Source: Chroococcidiopsidaceae cyanobacterium YX2bin18 (GTDB taxonomy: Bacteria; Cyanobacteriota; Cyanobacteriia; Cyanobacteriales; Chroococcidiopsidaceae). From it: 64,000 nt of DNA. Both the position numbers and the translations under genes were made by a program. Under the pieces are notes generated by a model that saw nothing but the letters and a program-made list of their open reading frames with translations, ran no database searches and had not been told where the DNA came from. Each line of letters starts with the position of its first letter. Position 1 is the stretch's first letter. Location: contig JAUJND010000015.1 in NCBI GenBank assembly GCA_030446505.1, forward strand, positions 1 through 64,000, given 5' to 3'. Positions 7,862 through 17,651 of this stretch are shown piece after piece.

Positions 7862-8818
7862 CTACTTTTTACGTCCTAATTGCCACTGCTCAACAGCTAT
7901 TTGCGATCGCTCTGACAACCAGCTAGTGTACTGGGGATAAACAGGCAACCGAGGCACTAGCTGCCACCCAGATGGCTCTAAGATTTCTCTGAGTCTTGGC
8001 ACGTCAAGATGTGGATAATCGGGATTGACTTCATCTTTTGGTCCAATTCCTCCTAAATCTCTTGCTCCAGCGTCTAAGCAAGCGAGTAACCAACTGGCAT
8101 CTTTAACTAAATTCGGGGGAATTTGGAGAGTAATACTGGGTGGCAGAATCTCACGGGCAGCAGCTACTACTTCCGGTAGCTGATGTGGGTCATATGCTGG
8201 GTCAAACCAAGTTTTATTACTCCATTGTCTTTAAGGTTGTAAGATCACTTCTTGGATGTTACCCCAGCGTTGATGAATTTGAGCGATCGCTTCCAACGTT
8301 TCCCAACAATCTTTCGGCTTCTCCCCAATGCCCAGCAGTAATCCTGTTGTAAATGGAATCTGCAATTCTCCAGCCCAAGCCAGTTGTTGCAATCGAATCT
8401 CTGGAATTTTACTAGGAGCTTGTCGATGTACAGTTTGCAGCAACTTTGGTGTTAGTTGTTCCAGCATCAGCCCCATCGATACATTAACCGCCTTTAACTG
8501 TTGCATCTCATCCCAACTCAGTGGTCCCGCGTTCGTATGTGGTAGCAATCCCAATGAAAGCGCCAGAGCACAAAGATCATAAATCAGCGCAAACCATGCC
8601 TGACGCTGCGACGACTGTGGATGCACCTCACCACTAAGAATGAGAATTTCACAGACACCTTGAGTCTGAAGTCTTTTCAGCTGATTCTGTGCTGCTGTTA
8701 GACTTAGCCAAGGACTTTTACCAGGCTCTGTCCGAAAATTGCAGTAAGTACAGCGATTAAAGCACTCGTAAGTTGGCACTACCGTATAAGCAGGGCTATA
8801 GGTTACTACGCCGGACAT
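7862..8818 (-). pseudogene. cofG: FO synthase subunit CofG, interrupted by an in-frame stop
   Basis: CofG is the radical SAM half of FO (deazaflavin) synthase. The N-terminal 195 residues carry the cluster motif CFNRCTYC (about 19-26) and typical text such as ILSGEVHP, LLPHTNAG and LLLGIGE. The frame then meets TAA at 8231-8233. Beyond it, the same frame stays open for 122 codons and encodes the expected C-terminus (FDPAYDPHQLPEVV, QIPPNLV, DLGGIGPKDEVNPDYPH, QLVPRLPVYP). The total of 318 residues including the stop is normal for CofG. One substitution thus separates it from an intact gene. It may be a recent nonsense mutation or a base-call error. FO serves as antenna of some photolyases. 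Confidence 0.85.
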
Positions 8819-9286
8819 AGGTAAATAATTCTTAGTGTATGAAATCTTAGACTGCTAGATTCGTGGTTGCACTCCGTACATTCGCTTCAAGGCTTCGGAT
8901 TTAAGATTTACACAGCAAATAGGTCATGCTCATTTCCTCCTTGGCTTATTTGTACTTATTTTTAAGACTTTTGCAAGAAGTAATGATTAAGAAAACGAAC
9001 TGATTGCTTGAACTACAGTTAAAGGCACAGACGTTAATAACTCTAGTTTGGTTCGCTTCAAGCTAGCCATAACAATAGCGGTACTATCGTCACTCAATGT
9101 AATCTGTTTAGTAGTACGCTGCCTGCGGCGAGCTTTGCCTACGTATTTACGATTTGTCAAACTCTAGATGATTTATGTCGCTTTGAGCAATTAATAGCAT
9201 TAGACAAGATTGCTAGCTAAAGATAGGAAAGCAGTTCGGTGGCACTGCACTAATAAAGGAGACACAAAAGATAGCTATGATAGTTT
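8819..9286. other. Intergenic with a possible gene-end remnant
   Basis: No intact gene is visible. On the minus strand a 57-codon frame from TTG 9160 to 8987 is open and has coding-like composition, ending in LLTSVPLTVVQAISSFS. It contains a GC-rich imperfect palindrome (about 9119-9145: GCCTGCGGCGAGCTTTGCC) of the type dispersed in cyanobacterial genomes. It may be a gene remnant, but no family is recognised. Confidence 0.35.
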
Positions 9287-9612
9287 TTGAGCATAACAAA
9301 GACAATTAGACCAAATCGCATTGAAGGCTGGAACCCTTTTGACAAAGGGAAGTTTTTCTCAGTAGTTTCTCTTGATGGGACAAATCCAGCAGACTATGAT
9401 TCACTCTTGCTTCTCGATAGTGTTGCAAATCCAGATCAACTACGGACTATAGCACTTGGCAGTTCATGTAAAGTCATTCTTTGATGCTGGCAAGCCTGTT
9501 GCTGCTATTTGTCATTATGGTTCCTAAACTTTAATTGGGGTAAAGGTTATTGAGGGGCGTACCCACTGATCACATTCCGATGTTCAACCGCGAGATGATC
9601 AAGCTTTTCGGC
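9287..9612 (+). pseudogene. DJ-1/PfpI family protein remnant
   Basis: Pieces in different frames line up with the PfpI/YhbO type of the DJ-1 superfamily. EGWNPFDKGKFF and NPADYDSLLLL...NPDQLRT are in the first frame. FFDAGKPVAAICH, with the nucleophile-elbow cysteine, follows in another frame from about 9470, and IPMFNREMIKLFG matches the usual C-terminus (to about 9612). The N-terminal third, the segment after AAICH and much of the core are missing. At least one frameshift and one internal deletion are needed, so the gene is dead. Family members act as deglycases, chaperones or peptidases. Confidence 0.8.
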
Positions 9613-9672
9613 TATGCAAGGCAAGCAAAGCAGATAGCGTAAGCCTCTAAATTATTACAGGACAGGCGAAAT

Positions 9673-10422
9673 ATGGCAATTTCAGGACGTGCTTGGATTA
9701 CTGGCGCTAGTAGCGGAATTGGTGCGGCAATAGCCAAGATGCTAGCGGAGAACGGAGCAAAAGTAGTTTTATCCGCACGCCGCACAGAGCAACTCGAACG
9801 ACTGTCCCAGGAGATTGAGCGGGCAAACGGTCAGTCCATGATTAGAGAATTGGACGTGACCAACCGTGAAGCAGTAGCACAGCTTGGGGATGAACTCGAA
9901 ACGATGGGTGGCGTGGACATCTTGATCAACAACGCCGGACTGATGCCTCTCTCCCCAATGCTAGAAGGACGCGTGGATGAATGGGAGCGAATGATTGACG
10001 TGAACATCAAGGGGCTGCTGTACGCCATTCATGCCGTCCTTCCGGGCATGGCTAGGCGCAAACACGGTCATATCGTGAACATTGGCTCGGTGGCTGGACG
10101 CTTTGCCTTTAAAGGGGCGGCTGTATACTGTGGTACCAAGTTTGCGGTACGTGCCATTTCAGATAGTCTGCGGCGGGAGGTAATGGAATGTGGCATACGG
10201 GTGACTGACATTGAGCCAGGCGCAGTAGCAACCGAACTAGCAGATTCAATCAAACATGAGGCAACGAAAGCAGCCGTTACCCAGGAAGGTGGTCTGTATG
10301 CTCCAGATGCCAAGATTCTTCAGGCTGAGGATATTGCTAGCGCAATTCTTTATGTAGTCAGCCAACCGGATCACGTTAATGTTAGTGAGTTGTTGATTCG
10401 TCCACGTATTCAGGAACTCTAA
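9673..10422 (+). CDS. Short-chain dehydrogenase/reductase (classical SDR)
   Basis: This 249-residue protein has the classical SDR signatures in order: the cofactor loop TGASSGIG (about 10-17), an Arg after the second strand (SARR, suggesting NADP preference), NNAG (about 87-90), the catalytic Ser in IGSVAG and YCGTK, which gives the catalytic Tyr and Lys. The substrate loop VATELADSIKH follows. The length is normal. It resembles YdfG-like NADP-dependent hydroxy-acid or serine dehydrogenases. It precedes two aldo-keto reductase genes on the same strand with gaps of about 90 and 200 bp, so this is a small reductase cluster rather than a tight operon. Confidence 0.9.
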   Translation: MAISGRAWITGASSGIGAAIAKMLAENGAKVVLSARRTEQLERLSQEIERANGQSMIRELDVTNREAVAQLGDELETMGGVDILINNAGLMPLSPMLEGRVDEWERMIDVNIKGLLYAIHAVLPGMARRKHGHIVNIGSVAGRFAFKGAAVYCGTKFAVRAISDSLRREVMECGIRVTDIEPGAVATELADSIKHEATKAAVTQEGGLYAPDAKILQAEDIASAILYVVSQPDHVNVSELLIRPRIQEL

Positions 10423-10513
10423 ACTGCATAAACGCTATAGACAACAGAGATAGCGATCGCCCAAGCACGATCATTACCTTGCAAATGAACCTAATTTAAC
10501 TAGAAAAACAAGT

Positions 10514-11377
10514 ATGGAACAGCGTCAGTTTGGTTCCATGAAGCGCCAGGTTGCGGTAATAGGTCAAGGAACCTGGTACATCGAAGGTGGTGATCGCCAA
10601 GCACTGAACACAGGGGATCGCGCTACCGCAGTCTCTGCTTTGCGTCGGGGGCTTGATCTGGGCATGACTCATATTGACACCGCAGAGATGTACGGCACTG
10701 CGGAAGAAGTAGTCGCGGAAGCGATCGCTGGACGACGCGATCAGGTCTTCCTGGTCTCGAAGGTTCTTCCCCATAATGCTTCTCAAAGCGGAACTAAAGC
10801 AGCCTGCGAAAAGTCGCTTGCTCGTCTCAAAACTGACCGACTGGATTTCTACCTGTTACATTGGCGCGGTCAGCACCCATTAGAGGAAACGATCTCTGCC
10901 TTCGAGCAGCTTCAGCGCGAGGGAAAAATCCTCAGTTGGGGAGTGAGTAACTTTGATGTCCCCGACCTAGAAGCGGTCTGGAAGATCGCTGGCGAAGGTC
11001 GTCTTGTCTGCAATCAGGTGCTCTATCATTTGAATGAACGAGCGATTGAACACGCCGTGATCCCTTGGTGTGAGAAGCATGACGTTGCTGTGATCGCTTA
11101 CAGCCCATTTGGTCACGGTAGTTTTCCCAGTCCGCACACAACCGGAGGTCGCGTACTTCAGGAAATTGCTGTCGCTCACAATGCGACCCCTCGCCAGATC
11201 GCGCTCCGGTTCTTGGTGCGGCGACCCTTACTATCCACAATTCCTAAGGCTGCCAAATCAGAGCACTCTACCGAGAACGCGGAGAGCGGGGATCTCGATC
11301 TGACCGCAGCGGAAATCGCCCAGATTGACAACGCTTTCCCACTTAGACCCCGTCCCCGTCAACTGCCAATGCTGTAG
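10514..11377 (+). CDS. Aldo/keto reductase
   Basis: The 287-residue TIM-barrel oxidoreductase contains the catalytic pieces of the family: HIDTAEMYG (Asp and Tyr), VSKVLP (Lys), FYLLHW (His), and WGVSNFDV, NQVLYH and IAYSPFGHG for the cofactor pocket, with IPKAAKSEH near the C-terminus. The 2,5-diketo-gluconate-reductase-like subgroup fits best. It reduces carbonyl compounds with NADPH, and the true substrate is unknown. The frame is intact and the ATG follows a weak purine stretch. Confidence 0.9.
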   Translation: MEQRQFGSMKRQVAVIGQGTWYIEGGDRQALNTGDRATAVSALRRGLDLGMTHIDTAEMYGTAEEVVAEAIAGRRDQVFLVSKVLPHNASQSGTKAACEKSLARLKTDRLDFYLLHWRGQHPLEETISAFEQLQREGKILSWGVSNFDVPDLEAVWKIAGEGRLVCNQVLYHLNERAIEHAVIPWCEKHDVAVIAYSPFGHGSFPSPHTTGGRVLQEIAVAHNATPRQIALRFLVRRPLLSTIPKAAKSEHSTENAESGDLDLTAAEIAQIDNAFPLRPRPRQLPML

Positions 11378-11580
11378 TTCAATCACACCAACAGGTGTTG
11401 CTCCATTTTTGTAATCAGACCATTGTTCGGGGTGCTTTTTATTGAGTGGTAAGTCCAGTCAATAAGCAGATAAACATCGCTGCCCATGTTTACTGATTGG
11501 AAAATGATTGAATTACTTAAAAATGTGAGCAGGTAACATGACTAGTCAAATGCAATGTATTAATTACAGAAGAATAATCA

Positions 11581-12564
11581 ATGAAACAGCGAAAACTAGG
11601 TAATCAAGGCTTGATAGTCTCAGAATTGGGACTGGGCTGCATGGGAATGTCCGAGTTCTACGGTACTCCGGATGAAAACGAGGCGATCGCCACAATTCAC
11701 CGGGCATTAGAACTGGGAGTTACATTCCTCGATACTGCCGATATGTACGGGGTGGGTGATAACGAGGAGTTAGTCGGCAAAGCGATTCGCGATCGCCGAG
11801 AGCAAGTTATTCTCGCAACCAAGTTTGGCAATGTGCGCGGTAGTGACGGTAGCTTTTTAGGCGTGAATGGCAAGCCCGACTATGTACGCTCTGCTTGTGA
11901 AGCTAGCCTCAAACGTTTGGGGATTGAGGTGATTGACCTGTACTACCAGCATAGGGTTGATCCCAATACTCCCATAGAAGAAACAATAGGAGCTATGGCG
12001 GATCTGGTTCAGCAAGGGAAAGTCCGTTACTTGGGTCTTTCGGAAGCGGCTCCGGCAACCATTCGTCGCGCTCAAGCCGTCTATCCGATTTCCGCGCTTC
12101 AGACCGAGTATTCCCTCTGGAGTCGGGAGCCTGAAGCAGAGATTTTGCCCATTTGTCGGGAGCTAGGGATTGGCTTTGTACCCTATAGCCCTCTAGGTCG
12201 AGGATTTCTCACTGGCAAAATTCGGAGTATGGATGACTTGTTGGAAGGAGACTATCGTGCCAGCCGCTATCCACGCTTTCAAGCAGAGAATTTCCAGCAG
12301 AATCTAGAACTTGTGCAGCGGATTGAAGAAATGGCAGCCGATAAGGGGATTAAACCTGGACAGCTAGCGCTAGCATGGGTCTTGGCTCAGGGGGAAGGCA
12401 TAGTACCGATTCCCGGAACCAAACGCCGCACCTACCTGGAAGAAAATATTGTGGCAGCAGAAATCACGCTGAGTCAGACGGAATTAGATCAGATAGGTCT
12501 GATGCTACCGCCAGGAATTGCAGCGGGCGATCGCTACCCAGATATGAGCACAGTCAATCGCTAG
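11581..12564 (+). CDS. Aldo/keto reductase (AKR13-type)
   Basis: The 327-residue protein begins [20 protein letters not shown] and continues with [49 protein letters not shown] and [13 protein letters not shown], with a C-terminal IVPIPGTKR. These are the marks of the larger YajO/AKR13-like group of NADPH-dependent reductases. It is clearly a different subfamily from the neighbouring reductase, so the pair is not a tandem duplication. Length and start are normal. Confidence 0.9.
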   Translation: MKQRKLGNQGLIVSELGLGCMGMSEFYGTPDENEAIATIHRALELGVTFLDTADMYGVGDNEELVGKAIRDRREQVILATKFGNVRGSDGSFLGVNGKPDYVRSACEASLKRLGIEVIDLYYQHRVDPNTPIEETIGAMADLVQQGKVRYLGLSEAAPATIRRAQAVYPISALQTEYSLWSREPEAEILPICRELGIGFVPYSPLGRGFLTGKIRSMDDLLEGDYRASRYPRFQAENFQQNLELVQRIEEMAADKGIKPGQLALAWVLAQGEGIVPIPGTKRRTYLEENIVAAEITLSQTELDQIGLMLPPGIAAGDRYPDMSTVNR

Positions 12565-12928
12565 GGTGTAGCAGTTTAAGCAATGCTGTTGCTTTGCCTA
12601 TCCACGAGTTGAGGAGAGCTAAAATTAAGTTTCTATTTAACCGTAGAAAGTGCTCTCAGCCTCTAGTACCGTATCTGTATTGCTGCCTGCCCAGTCTGTC
12701 CTACTCTGAAGTAACCTCGCTGCTGAGAAACTGGTGAGATACTGTAAAAAAGCACAGCTCTACATTACTATTTCTCTTGCAATAAAATCATTTATGTTGC
12801 AGCCGTTGATATAACAGAGCTAGCGTCACGCGTTGCTACAATAAAACGTTGTACCGCACAAATAAGCGCAGATTTTTCTAGCCTTCTAAACTAGACTGGT
12901 TGAGTAGCTCATTGTTTAACACCAAGCC
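12565..12928. other. Intergenic, no gene seen
   Basis: This 364-bp spacer between the aldo/keto reductase and MgtC genes shows no credible open frame, repeat or terminator with a T-run. The promoter of the MgtC gene is expected near its right end. Confidence 0.4.
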
Positions 12929-13384
12929 TTGTCAGAGTCCTATTTATCTCCCAATGATTGGTCAGTCATCGTTTTCAGGCTATGCCTGTCCTTAGTTGTT
13001 GGTGCAATTATCGGCTTAGATCGGGAACTTAACCACAAACCGGCTGGTTTAAGAACTCATATGCTAGTAAGTTTTGGCTCAGCTTTATTTATTCTGATAC
13101 CCCTCCAGCTTGTGGCAGCACCAGACACCCAAAATGAAGTTAGTCGCGTGATCCAAGGCATTACATCTGGTGTGGGATTTCTCGGTGCTGGGGTAATTTT
13201 ACGCGATTGTCAACAGGAATTAAAGCAAGTTGGTGTTCGCGGACTAACTACTGCTGCCGCTATTTGGGTTGCTGCTGCTTTAGGAATTGCTGCTGGTTGT
13301 GGGTTATGGCAAATGGGATTAATTGCTGCTCTCATGTCTTTAGTGGTTCTTAGAGGTTTGAAAAGTTTAGAGAGCGGCAGGTAG
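12929..13384 (+). CDS. MgtC/SapB family membrane protein
   Basis: The 151-residue protein starts with TTG at 12929. It has four or five hydrophobic helices and the MgtC/SapB signatures LVVGAIIGLDRELNHKPAGLRTH (the ERE-like acidic/basic motif followed by GLRTH), SRVIQGITSGVGFLGAG and VRGLTTAAAIWVAAALG. MgtC proteins modulate F-type ATP synthase and magnesium or phosphate homeostasis in other bacteria. Short MgtC homologues without the C-terminal ACT-like domain are common in cyanobacteria. No ATG is available upstream in frame. Confidence 0.85.
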   Translation: MSESYLSPNDWSVIVFRLCLSLVVGAIIGLDRELNHKPAGLRTHMLVSFGSALFILIPLQLVAAPDTQNEVSRVIQGITSGVGFLGAGVILRDCQQELKQVGVRGLTTAAAIWVAAALGIAAGCGLWQMGLIAALMSLVVLRGLKSLESGR

Positions 13385-13450
13385 ACTAGTTATTACAGTA
13401 ACAATAAAGATAGATTTTATAGCTTTATTAAAAGAAGGAACGCGATCGCT

Positions 13451-14773
13451 ATGGGCATGACCCTCACTGAAAAAATCTTGGCTAAAGCTTCCAAGCGCTC
13501 TGTTGTTCAACCAGGAGATAATATCTGGGTTGATGTTGATGTATTGATGACTCATGATGTCTGTGGTCCCGGCACTATTGGTGTTTTCAAGCGCGAGTTT
13601 GGGGCTGATGCCAAAGTTTGGAACCCGGAAAAAGTTGTCTTAATTCCAGATCACTACATCTTCACTGCCGACGAACGCGCTAACCGCAACGTTGATATCC
13701 TGCGCGATTTTGCCCAAGAGCAAGGCATTAAATACTTTTACGACATCACTGACCGCGCCAATTTTAAAGCTAACCCAGATTATAAAGGGGTTTGTCATAT
13801 TGCCCTAGCCGAAGAAGGTCATACCCGCCCTGGCGAAGTTTTGTTTGGCACAGATTCCCATACTTGTAATGCTGGTGCTTTCGGTCAATTTGCAACAGGT
13901 ATTGGTAACACAGATGCTGGCTTCATTATGGGAACTGGCAAATTGCTGATTAAAGTTCCAGCAACAATGCAATTTGTCTTCAATGGAGAAATGCCAAATT
14001 ATCTGCTGGCGAAGGATCTAATCCTGCAAATTATCGGAGATATTGGTGTTGCTGGTGCAACGTACCGCACAATGGAATTTTCCGGCGAAACAGTCCAGCA
14101 ACTAACAATGGAAGAGCGGATGACGTTGTGTAATATGGCGATCGAGGCTGGTGGTAAGAATGGTACTATTGCTGCCGATCAAACCACGTTTGATTATGTT
14201 CGCCCTCGTACCAAAAAGCCCTTTGAAGCAGTCTACACCGACCCTGATGCCCAGTTTTATAGCGAATTCTCCTACGATGTCTCACAACTAGAGCCAGTGG
14301 TCGCCAAGCCTCACTCCCCAGATAATCGCGCTTTGGCTCGTGAATGCCGCGATATCAAAATTGACCGAGTTTATATCGGCTCCTGCACTGGCGGTAAAAC
14401 TGAAGACTTTATCCACGCTGCTCGGATTCTCAAGGGGCAGAACGTCAAAGTTCCTACTTACCTAGTGCCAGCTACTCAAAAAATCTACGAAGACTTGTTT
14501 ACCCAGAAATACGAGGGGCAAACATTATCAGAAATTTTCCTCCAATCAGGTTGTATTGAACCTGCTGCTCCGTCCTGTGCGGCTTGTCTAGGTGGTCCTA
14601 AAGATACGTTTGGACGGATGAATACACCAGAGGTTTGTGTATCTACCACTAACCGTAATTTTCCTGGTCGCATGGGTGAAAAAACAGCACAAATTTATCT
14701 AGCTTCACCATACACAGCAGCTGCTTCGGCATTGACTGGGTATGTAACCGACCCTCGCGAGTTTCTAAATTAA
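13451..14773 (+). CDS. leuC: 3-isopropylmalate dehydratase large subunit
   Basis: The 440-residue protein belongs to the aconitase superfamily. It isomerises 2- and 3-isopropylmalate in leucine synthesis together with the small subunit LeuD. FGTDSHTCNAGAFG (substrate and first cluster Cys), YIGSCTGGKTEDF (second Cys) and PSCAACLGG (third Cys) provide the three ligands of the [4Fe-4S] cluster. The length fits the shorter, archaeal/HacA-like LeuC found in cyanobacteria. leuD is not next to it in this window. ATG at 13451 follows GAAGGAAC about 12 bases upstream. Confidence 0.93.
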   Translation: MGMTLTEKILAKASKRSVVQPGDNIWVDVDVLMTHDVCGPGTIGVFKREFGADAKVWNPEKVVLIPDHYIFTADERANRNVDILRDFAQEQGIKYFYDITDRANFKANPDYKGVCHIALAEEGHTRPGEVLFGTDSHTCNAGAFGQFATGIGNTDAGFIMGTGKLLIKVPATMQFVFNGEMPNYLLAKDLILQIIGDIGVAGATYRTMEFSGETVQQLTMEERMTLCNMAIEAGGKNGTIAADQTTFDYVRPRTKKPFEAVYTDPDAQFYSEFSYDVSQLEPVVAKPHSPDNRALARECRDIKIDRVYIGSCTGGKTEDFIHAARILKGQNVKVPTYLVPATQKIYEDLFTQKYEGQTLSEIFLQSGCIEPAAPSCAACLGGPKDTFGRMNTPEVCVSTTNRNFPGRMGEKTAQIYLASPYTAAASALTGYVTDPREFLN

Positions 14774-14914
14774 ATACTTGAGGTGTCTACGCAGTTTATT
14801 CCCTGTTTTTTCAAAGCAGCAATACATTATCCTACTAAGGGAAACATTAAAGCCACACATTGCGATCAAATGCTAAAAGTCTAGCTATAGCTAATTATCT
14901 ATCTCTATTAATAA

Positions 14915-15893
14915 ATGGAGATAGATAATACTTTTAGTTTTGACGCATCAGTAAGGGGAAGAAAAAAGATGGGTTTCAATATAATAGAATCCTTCAACAA
15001 CCTCAGTTTATCTGAAAAGATGGGTGCTCTAGGTTTATGTATTGGTGTTGGAACTTTACTTGGTGTCTCAGTATCCCAGCAGAATTTAGAACGCCCTAAA
15101 ACTACTCAAAGCCCTTTAGAGACAACGATTATTCCTGAAACCACTCAAAGCCCTACAACAGCGCCAAGTACCTTCAAGTTTCCTGACGCTACGATTTCCG
15201 ACAATATAAACACGCCTAGTGCGTCTTTGAAGACTCCTAGCAGCATAGCCCCTACTACTGTAAAAATTCCTAAAGATGGCATAACTTCCGGCAGCACAAG
15301 TAGACCTAACGATGTAACTACTGGTAACAGCACAACCAAATTTAGCGATGCTACGACTTCTAAGAGCACAACCAGCAGCACCACAGCCCCTAATACTGCG
15401 ACTGAGCCTAACGTTGATATAACTCCCAGTAGCACAAGGACACCTAACGGGTTGCCAACTCCTAGCAGCACTGCGCCCAACGATACAACGAATTTTGGGA
15501 GTACGACTACACCAGATAGCTTTGGGGTTCCTAACGGGTTGCCCACTCCTAGTAGCGCACCCAACGATACAACGAATTTTGGGAGTACGACTACACCAGA
15601 TAGCTTTGCCAACTCCTAGTAGTACCGCACCCAACGATACAACGAATTTTGGGAGTACGGCTACGTCAGGTAGCTTTGGGGTTCCTAACGGGTTGCCAAC
15701 TCCTAGTAGTACCGCACCCAACGATACAACGAATTTTGGGAGTACGGCTACGTCAGGTAGCTTTGGGGTTCCTAACGTGTCAACTCCTAGCAGTACTGCG
15801 CCTAATGAGGCAATGAATTCTGATACGACTTCACCTAGTGAAAATTCTTTTCCTACTCCTGGTAGTATTACACCCAGTACTGTGACAGAGTAA
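14915..15893 (+). pseudogene. Pro/Thr/Ser-rich repeat protein with membrane anchor, frameshifted
   Basis: Two overlapping frames (14915-15619 and the continuation to 15893) are one gene. An alternative start is ATG 14969, preceded by a purine-rich stretch. A single membrane segment (GALGLCIGVGTLLGVSVS) is followed by a long, low-complexity Pro/Thr/Ser tail containing a 29-residue repeat of the type LPTPSSTAPNDTTNFGSTTT. The third repeat copy is joined to the second by a 17-bp deletion, which puts the second half out of frame. Restoring the 17 bases gives 331 residues. It looks like a surface or cell-wall stalk, with no enzyme domain. Confidence 0.7.
15452..15783 (+). repeat. Tandem 87-bp coding repeats
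   Basis: Repeat starts at the conserved TTGCC(A/C)ACTCCTAG are at 15452, 15539, 15606 and 15693, with a partial unit from about 15778. The spacings are 87, 67 and 87 bp. The 67-bp spacing reflects a 3-bp deletion plus a 17-bp deletion between TTG microhomologies (TTTG...GTTG) at about 15607. That is the footprint of replication slippage. Confidence 0.85.
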
Positions 15894-16011
15894 TGATGCT
15901 ACAACTTCCGGTAGCACAACTAGCTCTATCAGGCATAATCCAGTCAGTCACGATCGCGCCCTATACAATCATTTTCTTCAGACTTTAGACATCTTGAATC
16001 TTTAGTTATCC

Positions 16012-16494
16012 ATGATTATTTTGGTGATGGGTGTCTCTGGCTCCGGCAAAACTACTATTGGTCAGTTGCTAGCAAAATCGCTTAATTGGGAATTCTGCGA
16101 TGCTGATGCTTTACACCCAGCAGCTAACATTGAGAAGATGCGCCGTGGCATCCCTCTAGATGATGCAGATCGTAAGCCGTGGCTTCAGCAATTACAACAG
16201 GCGATCGCTCAGTGGTTGCAGGAGGATAAAAACATAGTATTAGCCTGTTCTGCGCTTAAAGCTACCTATCGCCAAGTCCTCTTACAAGATCAGGAACGGA
16301 TGAGACTGGTTTACCTCCACGGGGATTTCAAGCTAATTCAAGCGCGATTGAGATCACGCTCCCATCACTATATGCCGTCAGACCTTTTACAAAGTCAGTT
16401 AGCTACTTTGGAGGAGCCATCTGAGGCAATGTACTTTGATGTTTCCCAACCTCCAGAGGTAATTGTGGAGGAGATTAAAACTAAATTGGCTTAG
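16012..16494 (+). CDS. gntK: Gluconokinase
   Basis: The 160-residue P-loop kinase opens with MGVSGSGKTTIG (Walker A), then WEFCDADALHP, MRRGIPLDDADRKPWL, VLACSALKATYRQVL and the C-terminal SRSHHYMPSDLLQSQLATLE. These motifs are diagnostic of the GntK family, which phosphorylates D-gluconate to 6-phosphogluconate and feeds the pentose phosphate pathway. Its 3' end overlaps the convergent fructokinase-type gene by four bases. Confidence 0.92.
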   Translation: MIILVMGVSGSGKTTIGQLLAKSLNWEFCDADALHPAANIEKMRRGIPLDDADRKPWLQQLQQAIAQWLQEDKNIVLACSALKATYRQVLLQDQERMRLVYLHGDFKLIQARLRSRSHHYMPSDLLQSQLATLEEPSEAMYFDVSQPPEVIVEEIKTKLA

Positions 16495-17471
16495 GGATTT
16501 TGGTGTGAAGCTAAAAAAGCTTCAACTTCAGTCGCATTAGGTTGGGCAGCGATCGCTCCTGGCTTCATTGTAGTTAATGCCCCAGCTGCACTAGCATATT
16601 TTACAACTCGTTTAGCTGTTTCTGGATCAGCAAGGTTATGAATACCCGACTGACACAACTGATGGACAAAACCAGCAACAAAACTATCACCCGCTCCAGT
16701 TGTGTCTACGACTTCGACTGAAAAACCAGATACCTTACCTTCATTTTCCGAAAGGCAGTAAGCACAGCCCTTTTCCCCAGCAGTTACCAACACTCCCTCT
16801 ACAGAATCTAGGCGGTAAGTAATCGCCCCTGGATCTGTCGTGTTAAACAGCCATTCTGCTTCTTCGTCGGAGAGTTTGAGAAAATCAATTCGCTTAAATA
16901 GGTTTTGAATTGTTTGACGTGCAGTATCAGGGTTAGACCAAAATACAGGTCGCCAGTTCACATCAAGTACAATCTTGACATCGTACTGCTCTGCTAGGTC
17001 GAGGGCGCGAAACACGCTCTTGGCGCTATCGGGATAAGCTAGTTCTAGCGTACCCAAAACTAAAAAATCTGCTGCTTCAAATAGCTGGACTGGTAACTGG
17101 TTTGCCTGGAGGCGGATATCTGCAAACTCGGCTGTGTCATAGTTGCCAAATCCAGCAAAAGTGCGATCGCCTTCTGCTGAACGCACAACATAAACTTGTC
17201 GTGTCGGTACTGTGAGATGTCGCTGTACTCCAGTTGAATCCACACCTACTTCTTGCAACAGTTGCACCAGTTTGTCACCTGGTTCGTCCTTACCTACACA
17301 GCCAATAAAGCCAGAGGAAGTACCTAGTTTAACCAAAGCACAGGCAACATTTGCTGGTGCGCCGCCGGGATAAGGTGTCCAAGATTCAACTTCAGACAGC
17401 GATCGCCCTAACTGATCCGCTAGCAGATCAAACAAAATTTCACCAAGGCAAAGTACACGCGGATTACTCAT
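16491..17471 (-). CDS. PfkB family carbohydrate kinase (fructokinase type)
   Basis: The 326-residue ribokinase-fold protein begins with VLCLGEILFDLLADQ and has PYPGGAPANVACALVKLG (first PfkB signature), FIGCVGKDEPG and the catalytic DTTGAGDSFVAGFV (second signature with the general base Asp). The N-terminal GEILFDLL and GGAPANVA text is typical of cyanobacterial fructokinases, which phosphorylate fructose to fructose-6-phosphate. It is convergent with gntK, with a 4-bp overlap. Confidence 0.88.
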   Translation of the reverse strand: MSNPRVLCLGEILFDLLADQLGRSLSEVESWTPYPGGAPANVACALVKLGTSSGFIGCVGKDEPGDKLVQLLQEVGVDSTGVQRHLTVPTRQVYVVRSAEGDRTFAGFGNYDTAEFADIRLQANQLPVQLFEAADFLVLGTLELAYPDSAKSVFRALDLAEQYDVKIVLDVNWRPVFWSNPDTARQTIQNLFKRIDFLKLSDEEAEWLFNTTDPGAITYRLDSVEGVLVTAGEKGCAYCLSENEGKVSGFSVEVVDTTGAGDSFVAGFVHQLCQSGIHNLADPETAKRVVKYASAAGALTTMKPGAIAAQPNATEVEAFLASHQNP

Positions 17472-17651
17472 CTGTTCTTGCAGCTAAAGACTCCTACTAT
17501 ATTTGCAGGATTAGTATAGATACAAGCGATCTGCGTATTTTCAGTAATAAGTTGTAACCCCACTAGAAATGATTGCGGCAGGAGAGCCGTTGATGGTACA
17601 TCAAGGAATTTGTTAACCAAACATTGCTCAACTGCCGTTAACTGAAATACG

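Noticed and set aside
10932-11240. 102-codon minus-strand frame inside the aldo/keto reductase
   Set aside because: It is a shadow of an intact, family-matching gene on the other strand.
15116-15721. 201-codon minus-strand frame with Arg/Cys-rich text
   Set aside because: It is the antisense shadow of the Pro/Thr-rich repeat gene. Long open antisense frames are expected from such repeats.
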